Counted from the first letter of the stretch, positions 35,269 through 43,473 are shown. The stretch: DNA of 64,000 bases from JBHELB01 sp041859045 (GCA_041859045.1 JBHELB010000039.1:1-64000); one strand, 5' to 3'. The notes: a model not told the origin generated them from the sequence alone. Translations and numbers: made by a program.

Positions 35269-35682
35269 ATGGCGAGCGTGGCGACGGAAGAAGGGGTGCG
35301 GGCTCGGTTTCAATGGAGCGAGGAAGACGTTCCCGAATCGCTGATCACGTTGGCGATAGAGGATGCGCATAACCGGTTGGTGCGGGCGTTGACGGCGGAA
35401 TCGTGGGGTGAAACGCCCGCGTCGGGCGTGGTGTTGGGCGAGACGTTGCTGGCGGGGGCGCAGGTGTACCGCTTGCTGGCGGCGCGCGAGGCGTTTGATC
35501 GGCGGGACGTGCGCGTAGGCGGTCAGGAGAGCGTCGGGATCGGGCGCTTCGAGGCGCTGAGCCGCACGGCGACGGCGCTGGAGGACGAGGCGTGGGCGGT
35601 GCTAGAGGCCTTTACGCGTATGCATGAGGGACGGGCTCCGATGAGTGCGTCGGACACGGTTCCGGTGCTAGGAGAGGGATAA
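35269..35682 (+). CDS. head-tail connector protein (gp6-like)
   Basis: A 137-residue, mostly helical acidic protein of the size and position of connector/head completion proteins (gp6/gp15 type), immediately downstream of the capsid and before tail genes. It begins with 'VRARFQWSEEDVPESLITLAIEDAHNRLVRAL', typical of these short helical adaptors. Identification rests mainly on context. ATG start with GGAGATGAG. The next gene starts 3 bases after its stop. Confidence 0.62.
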   Translation: MASVATEEGVRARFQWSEEDVPESLITLAIEDAHNRLVRALTAESWGETPASGVVLGETLLAGAQVYRLLAAREAFDRRDVRVGGQESVGIGRFEALSRTATALEDEAWAVLEAFTRMHEGRAPMSASDTVPVLGEG

Positions 35683-35685
35683 GCC

Positions 35686-36369
35686 GTGGCGATCACGCTG
35701 GGAACGCTGTCGTTGGACGAACGATACGTGGCGGTGAAAGAGCGATTCGAAGAGGTCGGCGGACGCGACGAACGGCGCGTCGAGTTGACGGGACTTGTTT
35801 CCGATGTGTCGACGGTTGCGGGAATTGAGGCGCGACTGGAGGAGATTCTTCGGGAAGCGTCGACAAACCGCAGTTGGACCACATTTTCCGTGCGCGCGGG
35901 ACGACGGCTATGGGTGCGGCGGTTGTCCTACGAACGCGAAGTGCAGCGCGGACGGAAGACGGGGGTATTCAAGCTGGTGTTGGAGGTGCGCGATTTCTTT
36001 GAGGAGTCGGACACGGAGACCGTGGTGACGTGGGAGGCTTTTTCGGGAAGCACGCGGGAATTTGCGAGTAGTGGGACTGGGGCGACGCCGATTTCCGCGG
36101 TGATTGTTCCGGAAGTGGACGTGACGTCGTGGGCGCTTAGCGACGGGACGAACACACTGTCGGCGCAAGGCGTGTTCGCTGCGGGTGTGGCGATACGCGT
36201 GGATGGCGTGGCGCGGAAGGTGTGGGTTGGCGAGCGCGAGATCACGGGATATGTGGAAGGCACGTTTCCTGAGGTGCGCCCGGAAGGGACGACGTTGACG
36301 TATACCGACAGTGATGAAGGCGCGCATGCGGCGGCGATCACGGTTTCGTATCGCGATCGGTGGTGGTAG
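35686..36369 (+). CDS. phage tail protein (distal-tail-like), unknown specifics
   Basis: A 227-residue beta-rich protein. Its N-terminus ('LSLDERYVAVKERFEEVGGRDERRVELTGLV') and the following 'FSVRAGRRLWVRRLSYEREVQRG...FKLVLEVRDFF' resemble distal tail proteins that form a ring at the end of siphophage tails. The C-terminal 100 residues form another beta domain. Family assignment is by pattern only. GTG start with GGAGAGGG; overlaps nothing and is followed 4 bases later by the SNase-bearing gene. Confidence 0.55.
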   Translation: MAITLGTLSLDERYVAVKERFEEVGGRDERRVELTGLVSDVSTVAGIEARLEEILREASTNRSWTTFSVRAGRRLWVRRLSYEREVQRGRKTGVFKLVLEVRDFFEESDTETVVTWEAFSGSTREFASSGTGATPISAVIVPEVDVTSWALSDGTNTLSAQGVFAAGVAIRVDGVARKVWVGEREITGYVEGTFPEVRPEGTTLTYTDSDEGAHAAAITVSYRDRWW

Positions 36370-36372
36370 TTC

Positions 36373-38112
36373 ATGCAATACCAAATCGAAGTGCTGGAGC
36401 AGGGCGGCTTTCGCAAGGCGGTATATGACGATGTGCTGTTGCTTGAGGCGGAGCGCGGGCAGGTGGACCGGGGCGTGCGCGTGGAGGGGTTGTTGCCGCC
36501 GGGACTGGCGGAATTGGGGCCGGGAGACCGGATCCGTGTGTTGGTGGACGGCGCGTTGTTTTGCGAGGCCCCCGTGCGCCGGGTGACGCCGCAATGGGGC
36601 GATCTCAAGACGCTGATTCTCGATAAATACGTGAACGCGCACGAGCTGGTGTACGTCGAGGCGTCAACTTCGGGGCCGGAGTGGAACAATCGGGTGCAGG
36701 TGGCGCTGTTGGCGTGTCCGGTGAAGACGGCGGTGCAGCAGGTGATTGACAGGGCGTTGGGTGCGGTTCACTACGGCGTGGCGCATACGGCATTTCCAGA
36801 CGGCGCACAACGCGAGTATGCGAAGTTTGAAGCGCGGAAGACTGCAGGAAACGAACTGGAGACGGGCGGCATTTCAGCGGGCCAGTGGGTGGGCGCGCCA
36901 CGGTTGGACGCGAGCGAGGCGTATGCCAAGGATGGCGACACGATCGCGGGGTTGAAGGTGGACGGCGCGGCGTGGCCGGACCTGCGGCTGCTCATGATTG
37001 ACGCCGAGGAGACGTCGAAGAATGGTCACGCGGTGTCGCGTCACCCCGAGGTCACGGCGATGACGGCGGAAGAGTATGCGGCGTCGGCGTATGCGTGGCG
37101 CGCGCAACGATCGAAGGAGTCGCTGCAGGCGTTGATCGACGGGCACGGAATTGATGCGGTGGAACTGAACCCACATCGGAACGCGGCGGGCGCATTCGAC
37201 GATCGCGTGGATGCGTATGGGCGCTACGTGGGGCTGATCTACGGCGGCGGACTTTGTTTCAACGCGGCAATGGTCGAGCAGGGAATGGCGGAAATCTATT
37301 TGTATGAAGAGGGCCGCTATCACGAGCCGTCGATGGCGTTGAAGGATTACTACTCGTACGTGGGGCCGTCGGAAGACACGCTGGCGGTCGTGGGCGGGGG
37401 CCCGGTGAGCATGGCGGTGGACGCAGGGCTGATGGAGGCGTTGATGGCGCTGGCGTTGATGGGGGGCGGGTGCCGTTGGGGGGTGAGGGCGGACGGGACC
37501 GTGTGGTTTTGCGAAGCGAGTACGGCCGAGCACGTGGCGTTCGAGTCGCCGTCGGAGACGGGCGTGAGCTGGGGGATGTCCGATATAGGTCTCGTGAACG
37601 AGTTGACATTCGAAGGAGGTGAGTTGGCGTTGCCGCTAACGAAGACCTATGCGCGAGAGGCCAGTGTCAGGCGCTACGGAAGCGCGTCGGGACGACTGGT
37701 GCATTACGGTCTTAACGCGGAGCAGGACGTAGACCGCTTGGCGGCGGCGTTACTCGATGATTTGGCGTATCCATCGTTAACGGGCGACGTCGTGTTTCAT
37801 CGGGGAAAGGGAGACGTGCATCCCGGCGAATTGATCGAAATCCGTGGAGCGCCGTTTCGGCGATATCACGAGGCATTGTCTGGGGAATGGGGCGGGCGCT
37901 ACGCAGGGCGACTGGTGGGGGCGGTGGCGTCGGTGACGCACCGATTCACGGGGCGTCGCGTGCGGACGACCGCGACGCTGACGAGTCCGGGGCGCGCGGT
38001 TGAGAATCCCCTGCGGTTTATTGTGCGCAGTCAACCGAGCGAAGCGGAGATGTATGCGTTTCGATTGGACGACGAGGTGGTTGGATTGGACATGAGCTAT
38101 CACCTGGACTGA
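36373..38112 (+). CDS. phage tail hub-like protein with embedded staphylococcal nuclease (TNase) domain
   Basis: A 579-residue protein. Residues about 1-130 and 340-579 look like a split tail hub or baseplate protein: strands near 36-115 and the C-terminal 'LAAALLDDLAYPSLTGDVVFHRGKGDVHPGELIEIRGAPF'. Between them (about 185-325) sits an SNase-type OB-fold domain: DGD at 187-189 with Asp187 and Asp189, Arg205 in 'PDLRLLMIDAEET', Asp210 and Glu213, and Arg284 in 'DAYGRYVGLIY'. These correspond to the calcium-binding and catalytic residues of staphylococcal nuclease (Asp21, Arg35, Asp40, Glu43, Arg87). The domain therefore seems active. It starts with ATG 4 bases after the previous stop. Confidence 0.75.
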   Translation: MQYQIEVLEQGGFRKAVYDDVLLLEAERGQVDRGVRVEGLLPPGLAELGPGDRIRVLVDGALFCEAPVRRVTPQWGDLKTLILDKYVNAHELVYVEASTSGPEWNNRVQVALLACPVKTAVQQVIDRALGAVHYGVAHTAFPDGAQREYAKFEARKTAGNELETGGISAGQWVGAPRLDASEAYAKDGDTIAGLKVDGAAWPDLRLLMIDAEETSKNGHAVSRHPEVTAMTAEEYAASAYAWRAQRSKESLQALIDGHGIDAVELNPHRNAAGAFDDRVDAYGRYVGLIYGGGLCFNAAMVEQGMAEIYLYEEGRYHEPSMALKDYYSYVGPSEDTLAVVGGGPVSMAVDAGLMEALMALALMGGGCRWGVRADGTVWFCEASTAEHVAFESPSETGVSWGMSDIGLVNELTFEGGELALPLTKTYAREASVRRYGSASGRLVHYGLNAEQDVDRLAAALLDDLAYPSLTGDVVFHRGKGDVHPGELIEIRGAPFRRYHEALSGEWGGRYAGRLVGAVASVTHRFTGRRVRTTATLTSPGRAVENPLRFIVRSQPSEAEMYAFRLDDEVVGLDMSYHLD

Positions 38113-38127
38113 CGAGAAGGAGGGGGA

Positions 38128-38643
38128 ATGCGAGGCAAGGGGTATACGAAGACGGCCTGGCAGGTGCAGGAACGGCCCGTGTCGTCGTCGAAGCTGAACA
38201 CGTGGGACGATCGTATCGAGCAGGCATTGGAGCGGGCGTTCTTTTACGTGGGGCAGACGGCGGGTGATGAGAACGGCGTGTTGCGCGGCGCGACATCATT
38301 GGATTTGAAGACGACTCAGGCGTCGCCGGCGGGACGGAGTGTGGTGGTGAATGCGGGGTGCGCGTTGATTGCGCGATGTCCGTATCGCTTGGGGTCGAGT
38401 ATGGCCACGGCGGAGGTAACGCCGCCCGCGACGTATCCGCGCGTGGATTTGGTGCAGGCGCGGCTGGACTCGTGGGATGTGAGCGTTCGTACGGGGACCG
38501 AAGCGGCGTCGCCGATGGCTCCAGAGGCGGAGGCGAACTGCATTGCGTTGGCGGAACTGCATCTGCGGCCAGGAATGGTGAGCGTCAAGGATACGGACGA
38601 CGGCGTGAATGGGTACATTGTGGATGTGCGGGCGTTCTTGTAG
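38128..38643 (+). CDS. phage tail fibre/receptor-binding-like protein
   Basis: A 171-residue protein, beta-rich after residue 40, with the 'DVSVRTGTEAASPMAPEAEANCIALAELHLRPGM' stretch seen in base portions of tail fibres of Mu- and lambda-like phages. It lies after the hub-like gene and before the holin-like gene. A short receptor-binding or fibre-anchoring protein is likely, but the C-terminal tip and chaperone are absent. ATG start with AAGGAGGG. The call rests on pattern and place. Confidence 0.55.
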   Translation: MRGKGYTKTAWQVQERPVSSSKLNTWDDRIEQALERAFFYVGQTAGDENGVLRGATSLDLKTTQASPAGRSVVVNAGCALIARCPYRLGSSMATAEVTPPATYPRVDLVQARLDSWDVSVRTGTEAASPMAPEAEANCIALAELHLRPGMVSVKDTDDGVNGYIVDVRAFL

Positions 38644-38659
38644 AAGAGGAGAAGAAGCG

Positions 38660-39031
38660 ATGGATGGTAGCGTGAGTGAATGGGGCCTGACGTTGGCGAC
38701 GATGGTGTTTGGGGCGCTGTGGACGGCGTTTCGATCGAGCGACGTGTTGGGGCGCGTGCGCGATGAACGGTTCCGAAAAGCGTTGAGCGCGTTGGAGGCG
38801 GGCGTGGAGCAGACGTACCGGACGTATGTGCGGGCGCTGAAGGAGTCGCGCGCGGACGGGAAACTGACGGACGAGGAGCGACGCCAGGCGCGGTTGCTGG
38901 CGCGGGACACCGCGATGGCGTTTGGCCGTACGCAGGGCGTCGACGTGTTGCAGACGCTTGGGCGTGAGTACATCGACGTGTGGATCGCAAAATTGGTGAA
39001 TGGCCTGAAGATCGGCGCGGGTTTGGCGTAG
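38660..39031 (+). CDS. phage holin, LLH-type
   Basis: A 123-residue protein with an N-terminal membrane helix (about 8-24: LTLATMVFGALWTAFR), a charged, helical middle (about 30-85) and a C-terminal amphipathic or hydrophobic end (about 100-120). This arrangement matches the LLH family of phage holins, which open the inner membrane for lysis. ATG start with AGAGGAGAAG. It is the last gene of the phage module and is followed by a terminator. No endolysin gene lies next to it. Confidence 0.62.
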   Translation: MDGSVSEWGLTLATMVFGALWTAFRSSDVLGRVRDERFRKALSALEAGVEQTYRTYVRALKESRADGKLTDEERRQARLLARDTAMAFGRTQGVDVLQTLGREYIDVWIAKLVNGLKIGAGLA

Positions 39032-39038
39032 GGAATTC

Positions 39039-39080
39039 GGGGGGGATTCTTGCCGGAGGAGAATCTCCCCCAATCCTTTT
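39039..39080 (+). terminator. terminator at the end of the phage module
   Basis: Inverted repeat GGGGGGATTCT (from about 39039) with AGAATCTCCCCC (39060-39071), loop TGCCGGAGG, followed by AATCCTTTTC. One internal mismatch. The right edge of the module. Confidence 0.72.
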
Positions 39081-39420
39081 CAAAGAGCGCACTTTCTCGT
39101 AAATGCACCCACCTTTCCTCTCGCGAAGAGTCCCACCTGCGAGTCAATACCCTTCAGACAAGTTCACTTCTTTGCCGCTCAGAGCAGGCGTTTTCTGTCG
39201 ATCGCCGGGTTGACAGTGCGGCCGATTTCGCCGATAATGCGGCCGGGGGTGGGTCTTTGTTTTCGACCCAGACAGCAGTATTCGTCACTTACCCGGGCAA
39301 AAGTGCGCGGGTGAGGTGTGTCTGTGGCGCAAAACGAAGCTCATTCCGGATGGAGTTTTCATGTTATCGGGGATAGGGGACCGGTCTCTGACAAGGGGCC
39401 AAACGCGAAGGAGAAGGCAG
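39081..39420. other. leader and promoter region of the porin gene
   Basis: No gene of note in 340 bases. It contains a strong promoter (next entry) and, downstream of it, two short hairpins: GGGTC...GACCC around 39254-39275 and ACCCG...CGGGT around 39291-39314. The leader is about 175 bases, long enough for regulation. Confidence 0.4.
39210..39238 (+). promoter_or_regulatory. strong sigma-70-type promoter of the porin gene
   Basis: TTGACA (39210-39215), 17 bases, GATAAT (39233-39238). It is the best -35/-10 match in the window and suits an abundant outer-membrane protein. Confidence 0.65.
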
Positions 39421-40998
39421 ATGCGCAAGGGGCTTTTGGTGCTGGCTGTTGCGGCGATGATGTTCTGCACGGCCGCCTCCGCCGAGCTGCAGAATGTGCA
39501 GGTTGGCGGCGAGGTTCGCATTATGGGGAACTGGATTCCGAACTGGGCGGTCGAGCCGGGGCCGTTGGAGATTCGGATTCCGGCGACGCAGTTGTTCAAC
39601 CGTCCGATCGGCGACATGGTGACGCGTGGGGCGTTCAACGGCGCGGGCATCTTGAGCCCGTATGCGTGGGGCAACACGAACGACCTGCGTCTGATCGAAG
39701 AGCGCACGCGCGTGAACTTCAAGGCGGAGTTCACGGACAACGTGAGCGCGTTCATCGAGCTCGAGAGCTATGATTTTTGGGGCGAGGATTTCCGTTCGAA
39801 CTACGTGACCGGCGCGGATGCGCGCGCGGCGACGGGTGATGACGTGGAAGTGTATCAGTCGTACATCGAGACGAGCGAAATGTACGGCTATCCGGTGTCG
39901 CTGCGCATTGGCCGCCAGGAATTGGCGTTCGGTAATCAGTGGCTGGTCGGGCCGAAGGACTTCGGCCCGTTCTTCCGCGGCCGTTCGTTCGATGCGATTC
40001 GCGCGACGTACGCGACGGACCTGTTCAAGGTCGACGCGTGGATGTCGAAGCTGAACGAAGGCGGCGTGGCGGAGCAGGACGGCGACGTCGATTTCTACGG
40101 CGTGTACGGCACGTACCTGGGCCTTGAGAACATCACGATCGACGCGTACTGGATGCTGGTCCGCGATGGCCGCAGCCTGAACGACACCAATCGTCTCTGG
40201 TTCGGCGAGTGGATCGAAGACGTGTTGAACCTGGATGACTACGACGTGACGAATCTCAACACGGTGGGTCTGCGCGGCGCGGGCAAAATCGACGCGTTCG
40301 ATTTCGATGCGGAAGTGGCCTATCAGTTCGGCAGCGCGGATCAGGTTGGTTTCGCGTTCAAGCCGTTCACGTACGGCGACGACGGCGCGGACTACGGCGT
40401 GTGGGGCGCGAACCTGGGCGCGGGCTACACCTTCGACATGATGTGGCAGCCGCGCCTTCACCTGGGCTACACCTACTACGGCGGCGAAGACAACCGCGAC
40501 ATCAATTTCTGGCAGTGGCTGAATCCGTTCGACCTGCCGGAGGCGAGCGTCAGCTTCAACCGTCTGTTCACGAACGTGATGCACGGCGGTTTCCTCGATC
40601 TGCAGGGCGACTTTTCGAACGGCCACGTGTTCGAGGCCGACGTGATGGCGCACCCGACCGAGAAGACGATGGTCATGCTGGGGCTGACCTATTTCATGGC
40701 CGACGAGACGTTCTCGTACCCGATGTTCGTGAAGATCGGCAAGTTCCGCGTGCCGGTGGCCCCGAACCTGTCCTTCTGGGATAAGGGCGGCGACAGCGAC
40801 ATCGGTTGGCAGCTCGACCTGGTCGGCGCGTACAACTACAGCGAAGACCTGTCGTTCATGCTTCACTGGAGCCACATGTTTGTGGGCGACGGCCTGAGCG
40901 ACGGCAACTTCAACGCCTGGAACGGCCTACTGTTCACCGGCGGCGACGGCGAAGACGACTCCGACTACTACTGTGTCGAGACGCGTATTCGCTTCTAG
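39421..40998 (+). CDS. outer-membrane porin (alginate-export-like beta-barrel)
   Basis: A 525-residue protein: signal peptide (1-21, cleavage after AASA), then long alternating beta strands rich in Tyr/Trp/Asp and ending in an aromatic C-terminus (TRIRF). The 'RIGRQELAFGNQWLVGPKDFGPFFRGRSFDAIRATY' segment (about 160-195) is typical of the alginate export/AlgE-like porin group (Alginate_exp). The protein would form a 16-18-strand pore for uronates, oligosaccharides or small anions. ATG at 39421 with GAAGGAGAAGG; the earlier in-frame start at 39316 precedes the signal peptide and has no site. Own strong promoter and terminator, so monocistronic and probably abundant. Confidence 0.82.
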   Translation: MRKGLLVLAVAAMMFCTAASAELQNVQVGGEVRIMGNWIPNWAVEPGPLEIRIPATQLFNRPIGDMVTRGAFNGAGILSPYAWGNTNDLRLIEERTRVNFKAEFTDNVSAFIELESYDFWGEDFRSNYVTGADARAATGDDVEVYQSYIETSEMYGYPVSLRIGRQELAFGNQWLVGPKDFGPFFRGRSFDAIRATYATDLFKVDAWMSKLNEGGVAEQDGDVDFYGVYGTYLGLENITIDAYWMLVRDGRSLNDTNRLWFGEWIEDVLNLDDYDVTNLNTVGLRGAGKIDAFDFDAEVAYQFGSADQVGFAFKPFTYGDDGADYGVWGANLGAGYTFDMMWQPRLHLGYTYYGGEDNRDINFWQWLNPFDLPEASVSFNRLFTNVMHGGFLDLQGDFSNGHVFEADVMAHPTEKTMVMLGLTYFMADETFSYPMFVKIGKFRVPVAPNLSFWDKGGDSDIGWQLDLVGAYNYSEDLSFMLHWSHMFVGDGLSDGNFNAWNGLLFTGGDGEDDSDYYCVETRIRF

Positions 40999-41006
40999 CA
41001 TCTGAC

Positions 41007-41055
41007 AAATAACGGGGGGAATCCTCAATAGAGAGGGTTCCCCCCGCAGTTATTT
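41007..41055 (+). terminator. terminator/stem-loop after the porin gene
   Basis: AAATAAC (41007-41013) and GTTATTT (41049-41055) enclose GGGGGGAA...TTCCCCCC, giving a long stem with a short loop. There is no T-run downstream on the plus strand, so it may work for both strands or stabilise the mRNA. Confidence 0.6.
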
Positions 41056-41064
41056 GGGGTGTGG

Positions 41065-41172
41065 CTACCGCAGGATGCGGACAACGGCGACGGCGATGAT
41101 CAGCGGCACGATCATAATCAGCACGCGCCAGTGTTCGGTGACGTAGAGAAAGATGTCGCGCCAGGTGATCAT
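41065..41172 (-). CDS. 35-residue membrane protein coupled to the zinc-ribbon gene
   Basis: Starts with ATG at 41172-41170, whose last bases overlap the TGA of the upstream gene (ATGA), and ends TAG at 41065-41067. The peptide (MITWRDIFLYVTEHWRVLIMIVPLII...) has a polar N-terminus and one hydrophobic helix (about 18-32). Translational coupling and a clean single helix make it likely to be real. Function unknown; it may assist the membrane protein encoded just upstream. Confidence 0.55.
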   Translation of the reverse strand: MITWRDIFLYVTEHWRVLIMIVPLIIAVAVVRILR

Positions 41173-41921
41173 GGGCCGTACTTCTTTTTCTGTTGTTCAC
41201 GCCACTTGGCGAGGTCGGCGGGATTCAGGCCATCGCGTTCCATGCGCATCACGCCGTCGCCACGGTCGTCTTTGTCCGGCGCGGCGAACAGAATATGCAG
41301 GCCAAGACCGATCGTGATGACCGCCACGGCGATGCCCGCGACGCAGCGGAAGCGGTCGTGATAGTATTTCTCGCGCCAGAGTCCCCATGCGCCCCAGAGC
41401 ATCGCAAGAAGCGGGATGATCATCAGCACGAGCGCGGGATGAAACAGCCCCAGCGGCGGAATCGGCACGCGCGGGAGATTTGGCAGCGCCCAGACGATGC
41501 CCATCGCGAAGAAACCCACGCCCGCAGTGTACACGCAGAGCTGCCACACCGGGGGCGCGGCCCAGCCGCTTTGCACTAGGGCCTCGTCGGCGATATCCGT
41601 GGCAGGGCGATGGCGATGTGTGTGATGTTCGTGAGGCGCGGGCGGCTCGGGGGCGTTCTGCAACGCCGCGAAGGACGTTGCGGGCGCTTCTTGCTCGGGC
41701 TCGGGCTCAGTGGCGTGTCGATGCGCCTCGGTTTGGCGGCTCTTGCGCTCGTCGTAACAGACTTTGCACAGGCGGCGTCCGCCCTTGGTGAGGTGGATGT
41801 GATTTCCACAGACCATCTTGCGGCAGCGGTCGCACCCGATGCCGCAGACGTCGCACAGCAACACCCCACACTCGACGCAAAAGCCCATCGAACTGCGGAT
41901 TTGGCAGAGCGCGCATTCCAT
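41169..41921 (-). CDS. zinc-ribbon membrane protein, unknown function
   Basis: A 250-residue protein. The first 58 residues hold five Cys-x2-Cys-type pairs (CALC, CVEC, CDVC, CDRC, CKVC) plus His, like a B-box or zinc-ribbon module. A His/Pro/Glu-rich linker (60-110) follows, then three or four membrane helices (about 120-210) and a charged tail. No named family recognised. The cytoplasmic metal module with membrane anchor suggests a sensor or assembly factor. Its promoter is at 41949-41977. ATG start with weak site. Coupled to the 35-residue protein. Confidence 0.75.
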   Translation of the reverse strand: MECALCQIRSSMGFCVECGVLLCDVCGIGCDRCRKMVCGNHIHLTKGGRRLCKVCYDERKSRQTEAHRHATEPEPEQEAPATSFAALQNAPEPPAPHEHHTHRHRPATDIADEALVQSGWAAPPVWQLCVYTAGVGFFAMGIVWALPNLPRVPIPPLGLFHPALVLMIIPLLAMLWGAWGLWREKYYHDRFRCVAGIAVAVITIGLGLHILFAAPDKDDRGDGVMRMERDGLNPADLAKWREQQKKKYGP

Positions 41922-41948
41922 TGGAGGCCTCCCGCCACGGTTGAGGTC

Positions 41949-41977
41949 ACTCTAGCACAGGGCAGGCAGCGTCGCAA
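41949..41977 (-). promoter_or_regulatory. promoter of the zinc-ribbon membrane protein gene
   Basis: On the minus strand TTGCGA, 17 bases, TAGAGT preceded by TGC (extended -10). The start codon at 41921 is about 28 bases from the -10. It matches the recurrent pattern in this window. Confidence 0.5.
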
Positions 41978-42081
41978 TAGGCCGTCGGCGCGGGGCGATT
42001 CGCGGGGTTGCATTTTACCCCCCAAAAACGTCACTCTTACCTCCCGGTTTTTAGGTTCTGTGTGGTGGGAAACGGTATGCG

Positions 42082-43473
42082 ATGAAATATGTCTTTTGGG
42101 GTTGGTTGGGGGTCATGCTCGTGTTGTCGGGCGTGGCGGCGATCTGGCGGCCCGCGCCAACTGACAATCGAATCAAACTCGTCTGGGCTACAGACGACGC
42201 GCCGAACCGGCGCGAAGTCGTCGCGTTGTTCAACGCCACGAACACGAAATACCGCGTCGAGCTCGACTCGCAACAAGCGGGTGGCGGATTCGAAAAGGTC
42301 ATCATCCAGTGCCTGGCGGGCGTCGGACCGGACATGTTCGACTGCTACGACCCGTTCCAGTTGGCGGCGTTTGTTCGCGCCGGGGTGGCGCGCGACTGTA
42401 CTGATGACCTTGCGGCGATGGGCGTGGATATGAGCGAGGTTTGGCCCTGTGTCGAGCCGACGTTCCGGTTGGATGGGCGGGTCTACGGACACCCCGGCAA
42501 CGTTTCCGCCCCGGCGATCTGGTACAACAAGCGCCTGTTCGACGAGGCGGGCGTGCCGTATCCGCGGCCGGATTGGACCTGGGATGAGTTCATGGACATC
42601 GCGCGCAAACTGACGCGGCGCGATGAGTACGGGCGGCCGGTGCAGTTTGGTTATTTGGGGCCAGCGGATCCATTGCAGTTCAAGCTGTTCGTTCACATGT
42701 GGAACGGGCACTTTTACAACGAGGCGCGGACGCGCTCCATTCTCGATAGTCCAGAGGCCGGGGCGGGCATTCAGTTCCTGCAGGACCTCGTCTACAAGCA
42801 CCGTATCATGCCCACGCCATCCGACGAAGGAGCGATGGCCTCCGCGGGCGGTTGGGGGACGGCGACGATTTCGTTGCTTGCGGGCGAGAAAGGGGCGATG
42901 GCCACGGGAGGGCGGTGGTGGCTGCTGATTTTGCGCAAGCCGGAGTATCGCCATCTGCGCCTGGGGGTGGTGGAACTCCCGCGCGGGCCGTCCGGCCGTA
43001 TTCTCGGCGACGGGAAATCGACGCTCATTAACAAGCATAGCAGCCAAATCGCGGGCGCGCTCGAATTTCTCGCGTTCCTGCACGGCCAAGCATACAACGA
43101 CCTTATCAACCGACAAGCCGACGGCCTTGCGCCCGTGATGAAGTATTGCAGCACGGACGCGTTCCTGCACAACCCCGAGTATCCGCAAGAGGACTATAAC
43201 GACGCGTGGCGCGCGGCGGCGGCGCACGCGGATCCGAATGCGGTGAGCCCCTATATCAACGGCGCCACGGCGGACAAAACGCTGATCATGCAGTCCGACC
43301 TGGTGAAAGCGGGGAAAAAGACGGGCGAAGACGCCATGCGTTCGACGGCCATTGAATTGAACAAAGCCATCGTACGGCAACTCCGCATCGACCCGTCGTT
43401 GAAGGAAAAGTACATGCAGGCGGTTGCCGCGGGGGCCGCGCCCGCCTGGGATCGCCCCGAGGACGCGCCATGA
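42082..43473 (+). CDS. ABC transporter extracellular solute-binding protein (sugar type)
   Basis: A 463-residue protein with an N-terminal hydrophobic signal/anchor (about 5-23) but no lipobox Cys. The rest has the two-lobed family 1 binding-protein pattern: 'GPDMFDCYDPFQLAAFVRAGVARDCTDDL', 'PGNVSAPAIWYNKRLFDEAGVPYPRPDWTWDEFMDIARKLT'. It would capture a sugar or oligosaccharide in the periplasm and hand it to the two permeases that follow; the first overlaps its stop by 4 bases. A gene for the ATPase is missing; a shared MsiK/UgpC-type ATPase elsewhere is expected. ATG start, GGTGGGAAA upstream at about 13 bases. Confidence 0.88.
   Translation: MKYVFWGWLGVMLVLSGVAAIWRPAPTDNRIKLVWATDDAPNRREVVALFNATNTKYRVELDSQQAGGGFEKVIIQCLAGVGPDMFDCYDPFQLAAFVRAGVARDCTDDLAAMGVDMSEVWPCVEPTFRLDGRVYGHPGNVSAPAIWYNKRLFDEAGVPYPRPDWTWDEFMDIARKLTRRDEYGRPVQFGYLGPADPLQFKLFVHMWNGHFYNEARTRSILDSPEAGAGIQFLQDLVYKHRIMPTPSDEGAMASAGGWGTATISLLAGEKGAMATGGRWWLLILRKPEYRHLRLGVVELPRGPSGRILGDGKSTLINKHSSQIAGALEFLAFLHGQAYNDLINRQADGLAPVMKYCSTDAFLHNPEYPQEDYNDAWRAAAAHADPNAVSPYINGATADKTLIMQSDLVKAGKKTGEDAMRSTAIELNKAIVRQLRIDPSLKEKYMQAVAAGAAPAWDRPEDAP

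Larger units (their letters stand above)
30817..39031 (+). mobile_element. phage-derived head/tail gene module (11 genes, incomplete prophage or domesticated particle)
   Basis: All genes run forward with short spacing: portal, protease-like, XhlA-like, LigD-phosphoesterase-like, decoration protein, major capsid, connector, tail protein, tail protein with SNase domain, fibre-like protein, LLH-holin-like protein. No terminase, tape measure, tail tube, integrase, repressor or endolysin is seen anywhere near. The module is bounded by terminators at 30718-30754 and about 39039-39080 and has GC content like its neighbours. It could be a degenerate prophage, a gene-transfer-agent-like element or a domesticated particle. 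Confidence 0.75.

Noticed and set aside
33106..35370. A 754-codon open frame on the minus strand opposite the phage head genes
   Set aside because: It is Arg/His/Pro rich with no domain pattern, and runs antisense to well-supported portal-capsid genes; it results from GC-rich codon usage of the real genes.
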